Positions 37,283 to 45,867 of a stretch of DNA of 64,000 nucleotides are shown one piece after another; positions within the stretch are counted from its first letter, which is position 1; each line of letters starts with the position of its first letter. Under the pieces are notes generated by a model that worked only from the letters and a program-made list of their open reading frames with translations, did no database searches and was not told where the DNA came from. A program made the position numbers and the translations under genes. The DNA comes from PALSA-1004 sp963829085 (GTDB lineage: Bacteria; Pseudomonadota; Gammaproteobacteria; Burkholderiales; SG8-41). The DNA is taken from the NCBI GenBank assembly GCA_963829085.1, contig CAWHHJ010000015.1, forward strand, positions 434,001 to 498,000, given 5' to 3'.

Positions 37283-38239
37283 ATGGCTCGTAGCATGAAT
37301 GAGCTGTCGATCGAAGAGATCCGGCAACGCTACCTCGACAGGGATGCACCGATATCACAACGCACGCTGAGCTCACTGCAGCGTGACTCTCGGGAGGGCG
37401 CGCGCCGCTTGTATACGGCGCTCAAAAGACGCTTTGACCGCGATCGCGACGAGCGTCTGCGGCTGGAAGCAATGCGTCATTTCGAGCTGTTGCTATGGAA
37501 ATCCGGCTTGCGTGACATTGCCGGCGTTGACGAAGTGGGCGTTGGACCGCTCGCCGGGCCAGTCCTCGCTGCCGCCGTGATGTTTCCGCCTGACACCACC
37601 ATACGCGGTGTGGATGATTCCAAGCGATTGGATCCTCATGTTCGAACCGCACTTGCAGAAGAGATCCGCGCAAAGGCATCCGGCATCGGCATTGGCATGG
37701 CGTCAGTCCAGGAAATCGACGACGTAAACATCTACCACGCTGCACTGCTCGCGATGCGGCGCGCTGTGGATGCGTTGCCGCGTCGACCGCAGCACGTGCT
37801 CGTCGACGCACGCACGGTCCCCGGTCTCGAAATGCCTCAGAACACATTCAACAAGGGCGACGGTCTTAACTTCAGCATCGCCGCTGCGTCGATCATTGCG
37901 AAAACCGAACGTGACCGCATGATGGAGGCGCTCGACGCGGATTATCCGGGATATGGATTCGCGTCGCACAAGGGTTACGGCACCACCGAGCACCGTGACG
38001 CGCTGCTCAAACTGGGGCCTTCTGCCATACACCGGATGTCTTTCCCGGCGATACACGAGTTGCGTGGAGAATTTTCCGCGCTGTTCTATATGCTGAAGAT
38101 AAAGCTCGAAGCAGCGCGCACGCGTGAGTTACTCGTTGAGATGGAAACCGCGCTGGACGGCCACGAGCCCGACCTTCCCGAGCGCGAATGCAGAAAGCTG
38201 CGTTTACTCATCGGCCGGCGCTGGAAACTCATCGACTGA
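37283..38239 (+). CDS. rnhB: Ribonuclease HII with N- and C-terminal extensions and altered GRG motif
   Basis: 318 aa against about 200 for typical RNase HII. Catalytic acids: Asp and Glu in IAGVDEVGVGPLAGPV, Asp in GVDDSKRLD, Asp in HVLVDARTVPG, with NFSIAAASIIAKTERDR and the GYGFASHKGYGTTEHRDAL tail following. The G-x-G loop that reads RNA-DNA junctions in the family is normally GRG (DEAGRGPLAG); here it is GVG (DEVGVGPLAG), while catalytic residues are kept. The first 75 residues are helical (EEIRQRYLDRDAPISQRTLS) and the C-terminal 55 residues form helices (ALFYMLKIKLEAARTRELLV). It cleaves RNA in RNA/DNA hybrids; specificity may differ. Confidence 0.87.
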   Translation: MARSMNELSIEEIRQRYLDRDAPISQRTLSSLQRDSREGARRLYTALKRRFDRDRDERLRLEAMRHFELLLWKSGLRDIAGVDEVGVGPLAGPVLAAAVMFPPDTTIRGVDDSKRLDPHVRTALAEEIRAKASGIGIGMASVQEIDDVNIYHAALLAMRRAVDALPRRPQHVLVDARTVPGLEMPQNTFNKGDGLNFSIAAASIIAKTERDRMMEALDADYPGYGFASHKGYGTTEHRDALLKLGPSAIHRMSFPAIHELRGEFSALFYMLKIKLEAARTRELLVEMETALDGHEPDLPERECRKLRLLIGRRWKLID

Positions 38240-38282
38240 CTTCTCAGCGGTAAGAACCCGCTGTCACCTGGCAATTCAAGAC

Positions 38283-38312
38283 AAAAAAAGGGCCGCTGGT
38301 TAAGGCGGCCCT
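38283..38312 (-). terminator. Intrinsic terminator, minus strand
   Basis: Read on the minus strand: AGGGCCGC, 8-nt loop CTTAACCA, GCGGCCCT, then T7. Stem arms at 38305-38312 and 38289-38296, with the T-tract over 38283-38289. It lies 160 bp downstream of the porin terminator, so it ends a different or extended minus-strand transcript. Confidence 0.8.
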
Positions 38313-38471
38313 GAAAACCGCGTAGATGCGGTAAGGGAGGGTAAAACTGAACACAGGCCGCCGTGAAGCGAACCTGCGGGAAGAATTCTCCACTCATTCG
38401 GCTCTTTTGGCTTGTCGGGATTGATCTCATTTCGATGTCGGTCTCCGCAGGGAAGCACATACGAACGAGCG

Positions 38472-38503
38472 CAAAAAAAACGGGCGCCGAAGCGCCCGTT
38501 TTC
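38472..38503 (-). terminator. Strong intrinsic terminator of the porin gene
   Basis: Stem ACGGGCGC / GCGCCCGT (38480-38487 and 38492-38499) with loop TTCG on the minus strand, flanked by an A-tract and followed by T8. It begins 20 bp after the porin stop. A short T-run on the other side makes it partly bidirectional. Confidence 0.9.
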
Positions 38504-38521
38504 GCGTTGCTGTGAGACTGA

Positions 38522-39754
38522 TTAGAACGTGGTCTTCATGCTGACCGCAAACGCTTGTTGATTTATACCGGGGGCGGGCTGCGTAAAGCCGCCCAGCGAG
38601 TAGCGCGCGTTCGAGTCGTTTTTCAAATATACGTAGCCAACATCGAACTCGGTGCGCTTCGATGCTTGAAACACGTATTGGATCTGGAACAATTCACCCT
38701 TGGTACCGCCGGCCCCGCAATTACCGATGCGCTGACCGCTGCCTGTGCCGTCAAGCCCCAGCCCTGCGCAGGCGCCAGTTACCGGGTTAACAGCGCCGAA
38801 ATTGCCGCTGGTGTTGTTCGCCCTCGTGTAGCCGCCGCGCAAGCCGTGCGGTCCGGCGATTCTCCACTCACCCGCTATGTTATAAGAAGATACGCTCAGG
38901 CTCGTGCCCGGGCTGGTCTCCATCTTCTGATGCGCATACAACAGGCCGCCTTTGAACGGACCGAACTGATACGCCGCGCCCAACTGATAGCCCGTATCGT
39001 CACCGCCATACAGCGTGGGGTTGGGGCCTGCAGGCTGAACTGCGCCGCCACCGGTCGAGAAGTTGTTGTGAACTTCATAACCCGCCGTGAGAATCAAAGG
39101 ACCGTTGGTGTAATTGCCAGCCAACGAATATACGCGAGGCTTCGCACCCGAGGTCGCGCCGGTGCGTGCGATCGCGGTGGAAGGCGTGCTCATGCCGACG
39201 TAACCCTGGAAGCCACCGAATACCGGCGTGTCGTAGAAGATCGAATTGTTCTGACGACGCGAGAACGAGGCCGGACTGTTGTTATCGTTGAAAGTCGACG
39301 AGTTGTTGAATAACAGAAAGCCGGTTCCAAACACACCGGTATCGCTCAGGATACGAACGGCACCTGCGGTACGCTTGGTGGGCATGTCCCAGTTACCGGC
39401 GAAGAAGTTACCGAACCCGCCTTTAACGCCCAATGCGCTGTTGCGACCGCAGAAACCTTGCGGCGCCGAACCGCGAACGTCCAGGGTGCTCGTGCACTGA
39501 AACCACGCGCTCGTGCCGCCGCCGAGCGCTTCTTCACCTTTGAAACCGATTTCACTGCCCGGGGTTTGCAGGAAGTCAATGTTAACAAGCTCGCCGTTCT
39601 GTACGCCGGCTGCATTTGCGCTGTGCCCTTGCTTCGCGTACGCATATTCGACGTATACCGTGCCGAATATTTGCACGTTGCTGGCTTGCGCCAGAGCTGC
39701 GGCCGGTGCCGCAAACGCGCCCGCTACCGCCAGTGCCATCACCTTCTTATTCAT
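38522..39754 (-). CDS. Gram-negative trimeric porin (Burkholderia type)
   Basis: 410 aa. A signal peptide (VMALAVAGAFAAPAAALAQA) leads into VQIFGTVYVEYAYAKQG, the usual first strand of betaproteobacterial general porins, followed by alternating beta strands, EIGFKGEEALGGGTSAWFQC, the L3-type segment AVRILSDTGVFGTG, and the C-terminal FAVSMKTTF ending in Phe, which is the outer-membrane assembly signal. It forms a diffusion pore in the outer membrane. One disulfide loop (CTSTLDVRGSAPQGFC) is typical. Followed by a strong terminator. Confidence 0.95.
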   Translation of the reverse strand: MNKKVMALAVAGAFAAPAAALAQASNVQIFGTVYVEYAYAKQGHSANAAGVQNGELVNIDFLQTPGSEIGFKGEEALGGGTSAWFQCTSTLDVRGSAPQGFCGRNSALGVKGGFGNFFAGNWDMPTKRTAGAVRILSDTGVFGTGFLLFNNSSTFNDNNSPASFSRRQNNSIFYDTPVFGGFQGYVGMSTPSTAIARTGATSGAKPRVYSLAGNYTNGPLILTAGYEVHNNFSTGGGAVQPAGPNPTLYGGDDTGYQLGAAYQFGPFKGGLLYAHQKMETSPGTSLSVSSYNIAGEWRIAGPHGLRGGYTRANNTSGNFGAVNPVTGACAGLGLDGTGSGQRIGNCGAGGTKGELFQIQYVFQASKRTEFDVGYVYLKNDSNARYSLGGFTQPAPGINQQAFAVSMKTTF

Positions 39755-40673
39755 ACTTCAATCTCCTATCCAATTTGAAGATGCCGTCGTCCGTTGAGAG
39801 GCGAATTCGGCGTTCCTCCCGACGAGAGGATTCGATTCGATTATGCAGACGATGAGATAGAAAATTCAAACGTTACATGCGTTTCGCTTCGAAAATGGAG
39901 GTCTATCGTTGCATAGTCGCGACGTCAGTCTTTAGCCTGCACAGGTGTCTCGGATCGATGCAGTACTAGTTCCCGCATGAGTACCGTTAGTCCGTACGGA
40001 CTAACGCTGGACGCACGGTCGCACATGGCATCGGTGGGATGGACTGCAGGACGGGCCAAGCGCGAGAGCGTGCCTGCCAGTGGCCCATGGATCACCTTGC
40101 CCCCGAGAGAACCGACTTTCATCGACTCGTCTGCGATTCGAGCATTGACTTAGAAATGAAGCGCGTCCCCTCGTCGTAGTACTCGCTAACAAACATGGCC
40201 CGACGTCGGCCCTAGGAAATGTGGGACGCGTGTTAACTCGGGCGCGGCGCTCGCTTCAAGTCACTGGCGATGTTCGCCTTATGCGTGCGTCTGCCGCCGA
40301 CGCTCTCCGCAGCGATGACGACACCACTCAGCTGAATGCGCAGCTCACGCTTGCGCGATCGTGCGCCGCCAAAACAGCAAGTGAGATTTACGAGTTTGAC
40401 GGCACGTGCGCACTGAACACGCGATTGCCGTCTCTAAAAAACTCGAGGCAGCTTAATGTTGCAGAGTCCTTTTTACTTTTTCTTACAAGCCAAGAGTCAG
40501 ATGTCCGATGTGCTCCGGCCGTCTCGCATGATTTACTCGCTTCCTGCAGATAAATGACGCGTCACGTGTGGCCTGTGCAACCGGATGTCTTTGCAGGAGA
40601 CATACATGGCATTTCGACTCACCCGCTGTTGTTGTCCTCTGAAAATCGTCGGCCTTCCTTGGAGTGTACGTTC
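39755..40673. other. 919-bp region without a supported gene
   Basis: Contains the porin promoter on the minus strand and the upstream region of the DUF2382 pair. ORFs here (39925-40122 minus, 40221-40553 plus) lack ribosome sites and recognisable features. Two purine/pyrimidine runs near 40440-40490 look AT-rich and could be a promoter for the gene at 40674. Confidence 0.45.
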
Positions 40674-41108
40674 ATGAACACCGATACGATCATCCCGGTA
40701 ATACGCGAAGAGCTCGACGTTAAGAAGCGGACAGTCGACACCGGCACGGTGCGGGTGCGCAAAACCGTTCGCACCAACGAAGTCGTTGCCGAACAGCCAC
40801 TCATCGAGGACGACATCGTGATCGAGCGCGTTCCGGTTAATCGCTCCGCAGAAAGCATTGCGCCGGTGAGACATGAAGGCGACACCACGATCATCGGTGT
40901 TTATGAAGAGCGCCTGGTCGTGGTCAAGCAGCTTTTTCTCAAGGAGGAGATCCGCCTGACCAGACGCAAAACAGAAAAGCGCACGACGCAATCAATCGAA
41001 TTGCGCGAAGAAGAGGTCACGATCACGCGTGCCGCGACTGGGGCCAATAACTTGAAAAGGGAAGGGGAAAACGCCGCAGCGGGTAGTACACCACCCGAAT
41101 CACCTTAA
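40674..41108 (+). CDS. DUF2382 (YsnF/AvaK) domain protein
   Basis: 144 aa from ATG 40674 (GGAG nine bases upstream); the frame extends to 40554 without homology. IIPVIREELDVKKRTVDTGT, then VRVRKTVRTNEVVAEQPLIE and a second ETIxLREEEV repeat (RTTQSIELREEEVTITRAA) are the paired DUF2382 units seen in stress-induced YsnF/AvaK proteins. Function is not established. It lies 22 bp upstream of a larger relative, so they form an operon. Confidence 0.82.
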   Translation: MNTDTIIPVIREELDVKKRTVDTGTVRVRKTVRTNEVVAEQPLIEDDIVIERVPVNRSAESIAPVRHEGDTTIIGVYEERLVVVKQLFLKEEIRLTRRKTEKRTTQSIELREEEVTITRAATGANNLKREGENAAAGSTPPESP

Positions 41109-41130
41109 AACATCAGCGAAAGGAACAAGC

Positions 41131-42342
41131 ATGTCAACGCATACCATCGTAGGGACCTACGGCGACCATCTCGCCGCGCAGAAAGTGATCGAGCAGTTGA
41201 CTAACGAGGGTTTTACGAGAAGCAACATACATTTGGCTTCGACGAGCTCTTCGGATAGCGGATATAAGGGAACTGAGAATATCCACGGGCACGAGCATTC
41301 GGAAGATTGGGGTGACAAGATTTCGAATTTCTTCCGGTCGATCTTCGGCGGCAATGATTCTGAAGACCAGGGCTATTATGCGGAGGCGGTGCGGCGCGGC
41401 AGCGCGGTGGTCACCGTAGATGCGGACAGCGATGAAGAAGCGCAAAGGGCGACGGAGATAATGAATCGGCAAGGCGCTGTCGATGTGCACGAGCAGGCCG
41501 AACAATGGAAGCAGGAGGGATGGACCGGGTTCGATCGGTCATCTCGTCCGCTATCCGCCGACGAAAATGAGGCTGCGCGATCGACGCGTACAAATGAAAC
41601 GGCCACCGGGGACAATCTTACCGGCCGATCGGCGGATAGGACTGCAACCGCCACGGATAGAGCCAGCGGCAGTGATCGAAGCGCCGGACGGGAAACGGTC
41701 ATTCCTGTCGTCAAGGAAGAGTTACAGATCGGCAAGCGGACTGCGGAAAAAGGCGGCGTTAGAGTCTACAGCCGTATGGTGGAAACCCCTGTTCAGGAAA
41801 CGGTTGAGTTGCGGGAAGAACGCGCGAAAGTCGAGCGCCGCCCCGTTGACCGTCCGGCGACCGACGCCGACGTATCCGGCTTCAAAGATGCGGAGATCGA
41901 AGTGCGTGAGACCGTGGAAGAAGCGGTGGTTGGGAAACGCGCGCGTGTTGTCGAGGAAGTGGTCGTGGGCACGGAAAGCACGAGCCGCAGACAGACCGTG
42001 AACGAAACGGTGCGCGAGACGCAGGTAAACGTCGAGCAAGCAGGCGGACGGCAACAGTCCGCGTCGATGGGAGACAGTGATGCGGACTACCGTCAGCACT
42101 GGCAGACGAATTACGGCAATCTTGGCGGTAACTATGAAAGTTATGCACCGGCGTATAGCTATGGCGCTGAACTGCGCCGGGACCAGCGCTATGAGAATCG
42201 CGACTGGTCTGAGATAGAGCCGCAGGTGCGCAAAGACTGGGACAGCCGTTATCCAAAGAGTGCATGGGAGAAGTTTAAGGATTCGATCCGCTACGGCTGG
42301 GACAAGGCAACACACCGGCACGACGAACGCAGCATGGCTTGA
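41131..42342 (+). CDS. YsnF/AvaK-type stress protein (GSP17M-like domain plus DUF2382)
   Basis: 403 aa. Residues 1-115 resemble general stress protein 17M/YflT (HTIVGTYGDHLAAQKVIEQL; VVTVDADSDEEAQRATEIMN). A charged linker follows, then DUF2382 (VIPVVKEELQIGKRTAEKGG; VELREERAKVERRPVDRPAT; VETVxKRARVVEEVVVGTES), and a C-terminal tail with a W/Y-rich repeat (YRQHWQTNYGNLGGNYESYA; WSEIEPQVRKDWDSRYPKSA). These proteins are found in desiccation or osmotic stress regulons; the biochemical role is unknown. ATG has GGAAC ahead. Confidence 0.85.
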   Translation: MSTHTIVGTYGDHLAAQKVIEQLTNEGFTRSNIHLASTSSSDSGYKGTENIHGHEHSEDWGDKISNFFRSIFGGNDSEDQGYYAEAVRRGSAVVTVDADSDEEAQRATEIMNRQGAVDVHEQAEQWKQEGWTGFDRSSRPLSADENEAARSTRTNETATGDNLTGRSADRTATATDRASGSDRSAGRETVIPVVKEELQIGKRTAEKGGVRVYSRMVETPVQETVELREERAKVERRPVDRPATDADVSGFKDAEIEVRETVEEAVVGKRARVVEEVVVGTESTSRRQTVNETVRETQVNVEQAGGRQQSASMGDSDADYRQHWQTNYGNLGGNYESYAPAYSYGAELRRDQRYENRDWSEIEPQVRKDWDSRYPKSAWEKFKDSIRYGWDKATHRHDERSMA

Positions 42343-42401
42343 TGTATCGGCAAGGGCGGCTCCCTCACTTGATGAGCGATTCCGCCTAAGCTAGCGACAA
42401 C

Positions 42402-42427
42402 CCTCGCAGGCTTGGCCGCCTGCGAGG
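42402..42427 (+). terminator. Hairpin after the DUF2382 operon
   Basis: CCTCGCAGGC, loop TTGGCC, GCCTGCGAGG: a perfect 10-bp stem 60 bp after the stop, followed by TTCCTT. Likely terminator for the DUF2382 genes. Confidence 0.65.
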
Positions 42428-42469
42428 TTCCTTCGCAGACGGGCGCTAACGCTCAGGTAAAACCCCGGC

Positions 42470-43453
42470 TTACTCGACCTTCAGACCCGCTTCCTGAATC
42501 ACTCTGCGCCAGGCGGGCACTTCGCGCGCGAGCTGGCGGCGAAGATCATCCGGCGTGCCGGGCAACGGTGTAGCGCCGAACGTCAACAGTCGATCGCGCA
42601 CGTCCGGCGTATTTACAATCGCAAGTATTTCGGCGTTCAGCTTCTTGACGATATGCGGCGGCGTCTTCGGCGCGCAGTACATGCTGAACCATCCGCTCGT
42701 GTCGAAGCCGGCAATGCCTGACTCCGCAAGCGAAGGCACTTCCGGCAGGATCGGCGTTCGCCTGGAAGTGGTCACCGCCAGTGCAGTAAGCGTGCCCTGC
42801 TTGATATGCGGCGCCAGCACCAGCACATTATCCATTGCAATTTGAAGGCGTCCGCCGAGAACGTCGGGAAGCATGGCGCCAGTTCCCTTGTAGGGAATGA
42901 AGACCATATCGACACCGGCAAGACGCTTGAACATTTCACCGCTTAGATGTTGTACCGTTCCCGGCGTTGATGCGCCGTACGAGAGTTGTCCTTTGCGCGC
43001 TTTGGCGTATGTGATGAGCTCGGCGACAGTTTTTACGCCGATCGACGGGTGGGCGACCATCACATAGGGCGTGGTAGCAACGAGCGCAAGCGGCTCGAGA
43101 TCCCGCTGGACATCGAACTTTGTGCTCGCGTAAAGACTCCCGACGATACTGATCGACGAGCCGGACACCAGCAGCGTGTAGCCATCCGGCTGTGATTTCG
43201 AAACGATTTCAGCGGCAATGATGCCGCTGGCTCCGGCGCGGTTGTCGACCACGACCTGTTGACCTAGACGCTCCGATAGCTTTGATGCTACCAAACGGCC
43301 GACGAGATCCGTACTGCCGCCGGGTGTGAAGCCGACGATCAAGCGTATCGGCCGTTGCGGATAGTCGTGCTGTTGGGCGTGAGCAGGCCCTGACGAGACG
43401 AGAGCGTGCGCGATCAGTACCAGCATCGCTGAGACTGCATGCGGCCGTTTCAT
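42470..43453 (-). CDS. Bug-family tripartite tricarboxylate transporter substrate-binding protein
   Basis: 327 aa. A signal peptide (AMLVLIAHALVSSGPAHAQQ) is followed by YPQRPIRLIVGFTPGGSTDL, RAGASGIIAAEIVSKSQPDG, YTLLVSGSSISIVG and the LSYGASTPGTVQHLSGEMFK segment that are diagnostic of Bug periplasmic binding proteins. Ligands in the family are carboxylates and related small molecules; the ligand here is not readable. Last gene of the seven-gene minus-strand operon, 16 bp after the unknown protein. The cognate TctA/TctB membrane proteins are not in the window. Confidence 0.93.
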   Translation of the reverse strand: MKRPHAVSAMLVLIAHALVSSGPAHAQQHDYPQRPIRLIVGFTPGGSTDLVGRLVASKLSERLGQQVVVDNRAGASGIIAAEIVSKSQPDGYTLLVSGSSISIVGSLYASTKFDVQRDLEPLALVATTPYVMVAHPSIGVKTVAELITYAKARKGQLSYGASTPGTVQHLSGEMFKRLAGVDMVFIPYKGTGAMLPDVLGGRLQIAMDNVLVLAPHIKQGTLTALAVTTSRRTPILPEVPSLAESGIAGFDTSGWFSMYCAPKTPPHIVKKLNAEILAIVNTPDVRDRLLTFGATPLPGTPDDLRRQLAREVPAWRRVIQEAGLKVE

Positions 43454-43469
43454 CGTTGTCTTGACGCGG

Positions 43470-44567
43470 TCAGCCTGGTACTAACCAGGGTGTACCATCG
43501 CTGCGCAGTATGGGCACGGTCACATTTTGTGATGCGAGCCGCGTCTGCACAGATAAGCTGTGCGTTCCCGTGCCGCCCATGACTACGATCACAATGTCTT
43601 CGGGTTTTTCCGCTATGGGTACGCCGAACTGCGGATCGAAGTCAGCATAGCGCTTCAGTATGCTTTCACTAAAGCTCGTCAGGTTGCCGCGTGGAATGTT
43701 GCCAAACGGCAGCCGGCCGTACTCCCAGATAAATCGCTTGACGTCAGCCTTGCTGTAGCCGCCGTTCGCGAGCAAGCGGGCATGCTGCGGACACAGGATC
43801 AGCAGCGGCTGCCCTTCCCCGTTGGTATTCCGGTTGCCGACATACGGAATGGACAGCGCCAGCGTCCTCAGCAAGTCCTTTGCAGTCTGGCTGCCGCCGT
43901 TGTCATCGATCATCGCCGCCGGACACGCTGGAATCAAGGTGACCGTACTGATGTGCAGACGGTGACCTCTTTCCACATGCAAGGGCTCCCAGGGATTCTC
44001 GGCCTCATTCTCGGCGATGCAATGGGTGAAACGCGCAATATGGCCCTGCGTGTGAATGTTGATCGATCCGGGTGTGCCCCCGATATTGATCATGCTCAAT
44101 TGCAAGGCGCGGCCGATTGTGGCGGTGCTGTGCCAGCGGCTTCCTGTGTAGTTGTAGCCGCAGTTGAGATCGATGGCCTTCGCAACCGGGCCGTTGACGA
44201 TGGGCAGCGGTGAGGTGTTATGCGTCGATGTCTGCACTGCATCGAGGTTGAACTTCGGATCTCCGATCGCCTTCATGCATGTCAACAGCACCGGCATGTA
44301 TTCCGGCCGGCAGCCTGCCATCACTGCATTGGCCGCAATCTTCTCTACCGTCGCGACACCCTGCTTGGGTGCAAGCGTAGCGATGGCGTCCGAACGCTTC
44401 CAGCCAAGCTCGCGCTCAACGTAATCGGTCATGGCGTGCACGCGTTCCTGGGTTGGCGGAACAACCGGCAGCCCGTCAGTCAGATCATTCGCGAGGAACC
44501 ATTCGTTGATGGCCTCCCAGGAATCGTCGAGCTCGATCAGCGGTGCTTCCATCAGCACTGCACTCAT
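43470..44567 (-). CDS. Protein of unknown function coupled to the UGSC selenoprotein
   Basis: 365 aa. I do not recognise the family. Motifs that look conserved: NDLTDGLPVVPPT near residue 30, IAANAVMAGCRPEYMPVLLT near 80, NTSPLPIVNGPVAKAIDLNC near 120, IGRALQLSMINIGGTPGSIN, and VIVVMGGTGTHSLSVQ near the end. It has no signal peptide or membrane helix, so it is cytoplasmic. Its ATG overlaps the stop of the selenoprotein gene (ATGA at 44564-44567), so the two are made in step and are good candidates for a complex or sequential reaction. Several Cys and a GG-x-GTH near the C-terminus could bind substrate or cofactor. Confidence 0.75.
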   Translation of the reverse strand: MSAVLMEAPLIELDDSWEAINEWFLANDLTDGLPVVPPTQERVHAMTDYVERELGWKRSDAIATLAPKQGVATVEKIAANAVMAGCRPEYMPVLLTCMKAIGDPKFNLDAVQTSTHNTSPLPIVNGPVAKAIDLNCGYNYTGSRWHSTATIGRALQLSMINIGGTPGSINIHTQGHIARFTHCIAENEAENPWEPLHVERGHRLHISTVTLIPACPAAMIDDNGGSQTAKDLLRTLALSIPYVGNRNTNGEGQPLLILCPQHARLLANGGYSKADVKRFIWEYGRLPFGNIPRGNLTSFSESILKRYADFDPQFGVPIAEKPEDIVIVVMGGTGTHSLSVQTRLASQNVTVPILRSDGTPWLVPG

Positions 44568-45175
44568 ATTGGGTTCCTCACACGGTGAGTGCCATCACGC
44601 ACGGCCGGATGGACGTAATTTACCTTCGTTTCCTTTTCCAGCATCCCCTGCCCTGTCAGTTGCTTGATAATCACCGGGTAAGCGGCACGCGCGAGCTCTG
44701 CGACCTGTTCCTCGGTAAGGTCGTTGAGCGGATGCGGCGTCACGACTAACGGAAGCTCTTCGAGTTGCAGATTCCTGGCCGCGAGCCGTCCATGGGTAAG
44801 GAATGCGCTTGAAACGATGGTCGACGTAGGCACGCCGCGCTTTTCGAGATATGCCGAGTCGTGGATACACCACGACGTGCATCCGCCTCAGTCGCCCCAT
44901 GCATTGACCAGCGCCTGTACTTTGCCCTCCAGCTCATGCGCGATAAGCTTGCTCGATGTGAAGTTCTTGCGAACCGTGTGCGTTTTGATATCCGGAAAGT
45001 CCGCGCGCATCAGCTCTTCCACGCAGCGGATAAAAACATTCGCATTGGGCTTTATGTTATCGATGAACCCGATGGATTTGCCGGCGAGCGAAACATGCCG
45101 GCCGGCAAGATTCACGCGAGCCGCGGCGCGCTGACCTACGGGGTTAACGAGTTTGACGCGCTTCGCTGATGTCAT
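44564..45175 (-). CDS. UGSC-family selenoprotein, TGA = Sec96
   Basis: 203 aa including Sec. The ATG at 45175 has AGGAG eight bases upstream. The first 95 codons (AKRVKLVNPVGQRAAARVNL, then GKSIGFIDNIKPNANVFIRC) end VQALVNAWGD, then TGA (44890-44888), then GGCTSWCIHDSAYLEKRGVP and the same frame on to the overlap with the next gene. The motif becomes U-G-G-C-TSWC, matching the U/C-G-S-C motif after which the UGSC (seleno)protein family is named (U96, C99, C102). Stop reading would give two broken ORFs (44888-45175 and 44564-44833). UGSC members are thought to be thiol/selenol redox proteins, but substrates are unknown. Its place in an AtuA/DUF4387/transport operon suggests a catabolic step. 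Confidence 0.92.
44858..44890 (-). promoter_or_regulatory. Candidate bacterial SECIS element of the UGSC gene
   Basis: On the minus strand, TGA is followed after 11 nt by GTCGTGG-TGTAT-CCACGAC: a perfect 7-bp stem (44876-44870 with 44864-44858) and a 5-nt loop. The loop G is nucleotide 20 after the TGA, inside the 16-37 window described for SelB-binding hairpins. Fit by inspection only. Confidence 0.78.
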
Positions 45176-45219
45176 GGTCTTCTCCTCATTTCTTGGGCAT
45201 GGTCGTGGTATCGACTCAT

Positions 45220-45864
45220 TCAGCTTTGTCTCACGTAACGTCTTAGTCTAAGACGAAGACGATCGCTGAGATGTTTACCGATTTTGTCCGTCCAGGGCGT
45301 TTGTGAGGCTCTGCGCCAGTCGTCAGTCTCGCATGTGTCCGGCGATACGAGATGATAGACAGCGACGTACTTATGCATGCCACCGCCGACGGACCGAAAT
45401 CGTCGTGCGCACAGTACACCCGGCAGGGCCGCAAGATTCGGCAAGTGCTCGGTGTCATACCACTGATTGAATTCAGCTTCCGCATCGGGTGCGACGTTCA
45501 TCGCTGACACCAGCAATCCCCCTGCTTCTTGCGGCGCGATGCGATCGCCGGGGACGATCTGTTCGCAGGTAAACCGGCATAGCCGCGTGCATTGTCCGAC
45601 CAGGATGCGTTTCGACCACGGCGAGAAGCTGGCGGGCGAAACCTTGCGATATTCCGGTTTGTCGAGGACAGCGAGGCTTTCGAGGTCGTAGATTGCGAGC
45701 GATATCTTGGGATTGTCGGCGCCTAACCATCGCACGGCGTTAATGAAACCGCTGATGCGCAGGCGTTCCGGAATATGCTCGGTATCGTACCAATCGTTGA
45801 ACTCGTCTTCAGCGGCCCGCGAAAAATCGAAACCGCCGCCCAGGAATCCCATGCGTCCGGCCAT
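45220..45864 (-). CDS. Two-domain EthD/Dabb-like protein
   Basis: 214 aa with two similar alpha+beta barrel units: AEDEFNDWYDTEHIPERLRI near residue 18 and AEAEFNQWYDTEHLPNLAAL near 130, the EFN-x-WYDTEH signature of EthD/DUF4286-like ferredoxin folds. Such domains dimerise and often sit in degradation operons as small hydrolase, monooxygenase or isomerase-like helpers; here both halves are in one chain. It starts 3 bp after the ABC binding protein stop and ends 44 bp before the selenoprotein gene. Confidence 0.85.
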   Translation of the reverse strand: MAGRMGFLGGGFDFSRAAEDEFNDWYDTEHIPERLRISGFINAVRWLGADNPKISLAIYDLESLAVLDKPEYRKVSPASFSPWSKRILVGQCTRLCRFTCEQIVPGDRIAPQEAGGLLVSAMNVAPDAEAEFNQWYDTEHLPNLAALPGVLCARRFRSVGGGMHKYVAVYHLVSPDTCETDDWRRASQTPWTDKIGKHLSDRLRLRLRRYVRQS

Positions 45865-45867
45865 GCG

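Noticed and set aside
36982..37293. Plus-strand 103-aa ORF upstream of RNase HII
   Set aside because: Overlaps the RNase HII start and has no convincing composition or ribosome site.
44888..45175. Separate 95-aa gene with ordinary stop and a second gene starting at 44833
   Set aside because: Same reading frame, conserved UGGC motif at the junction, no ribosome site for the second start.
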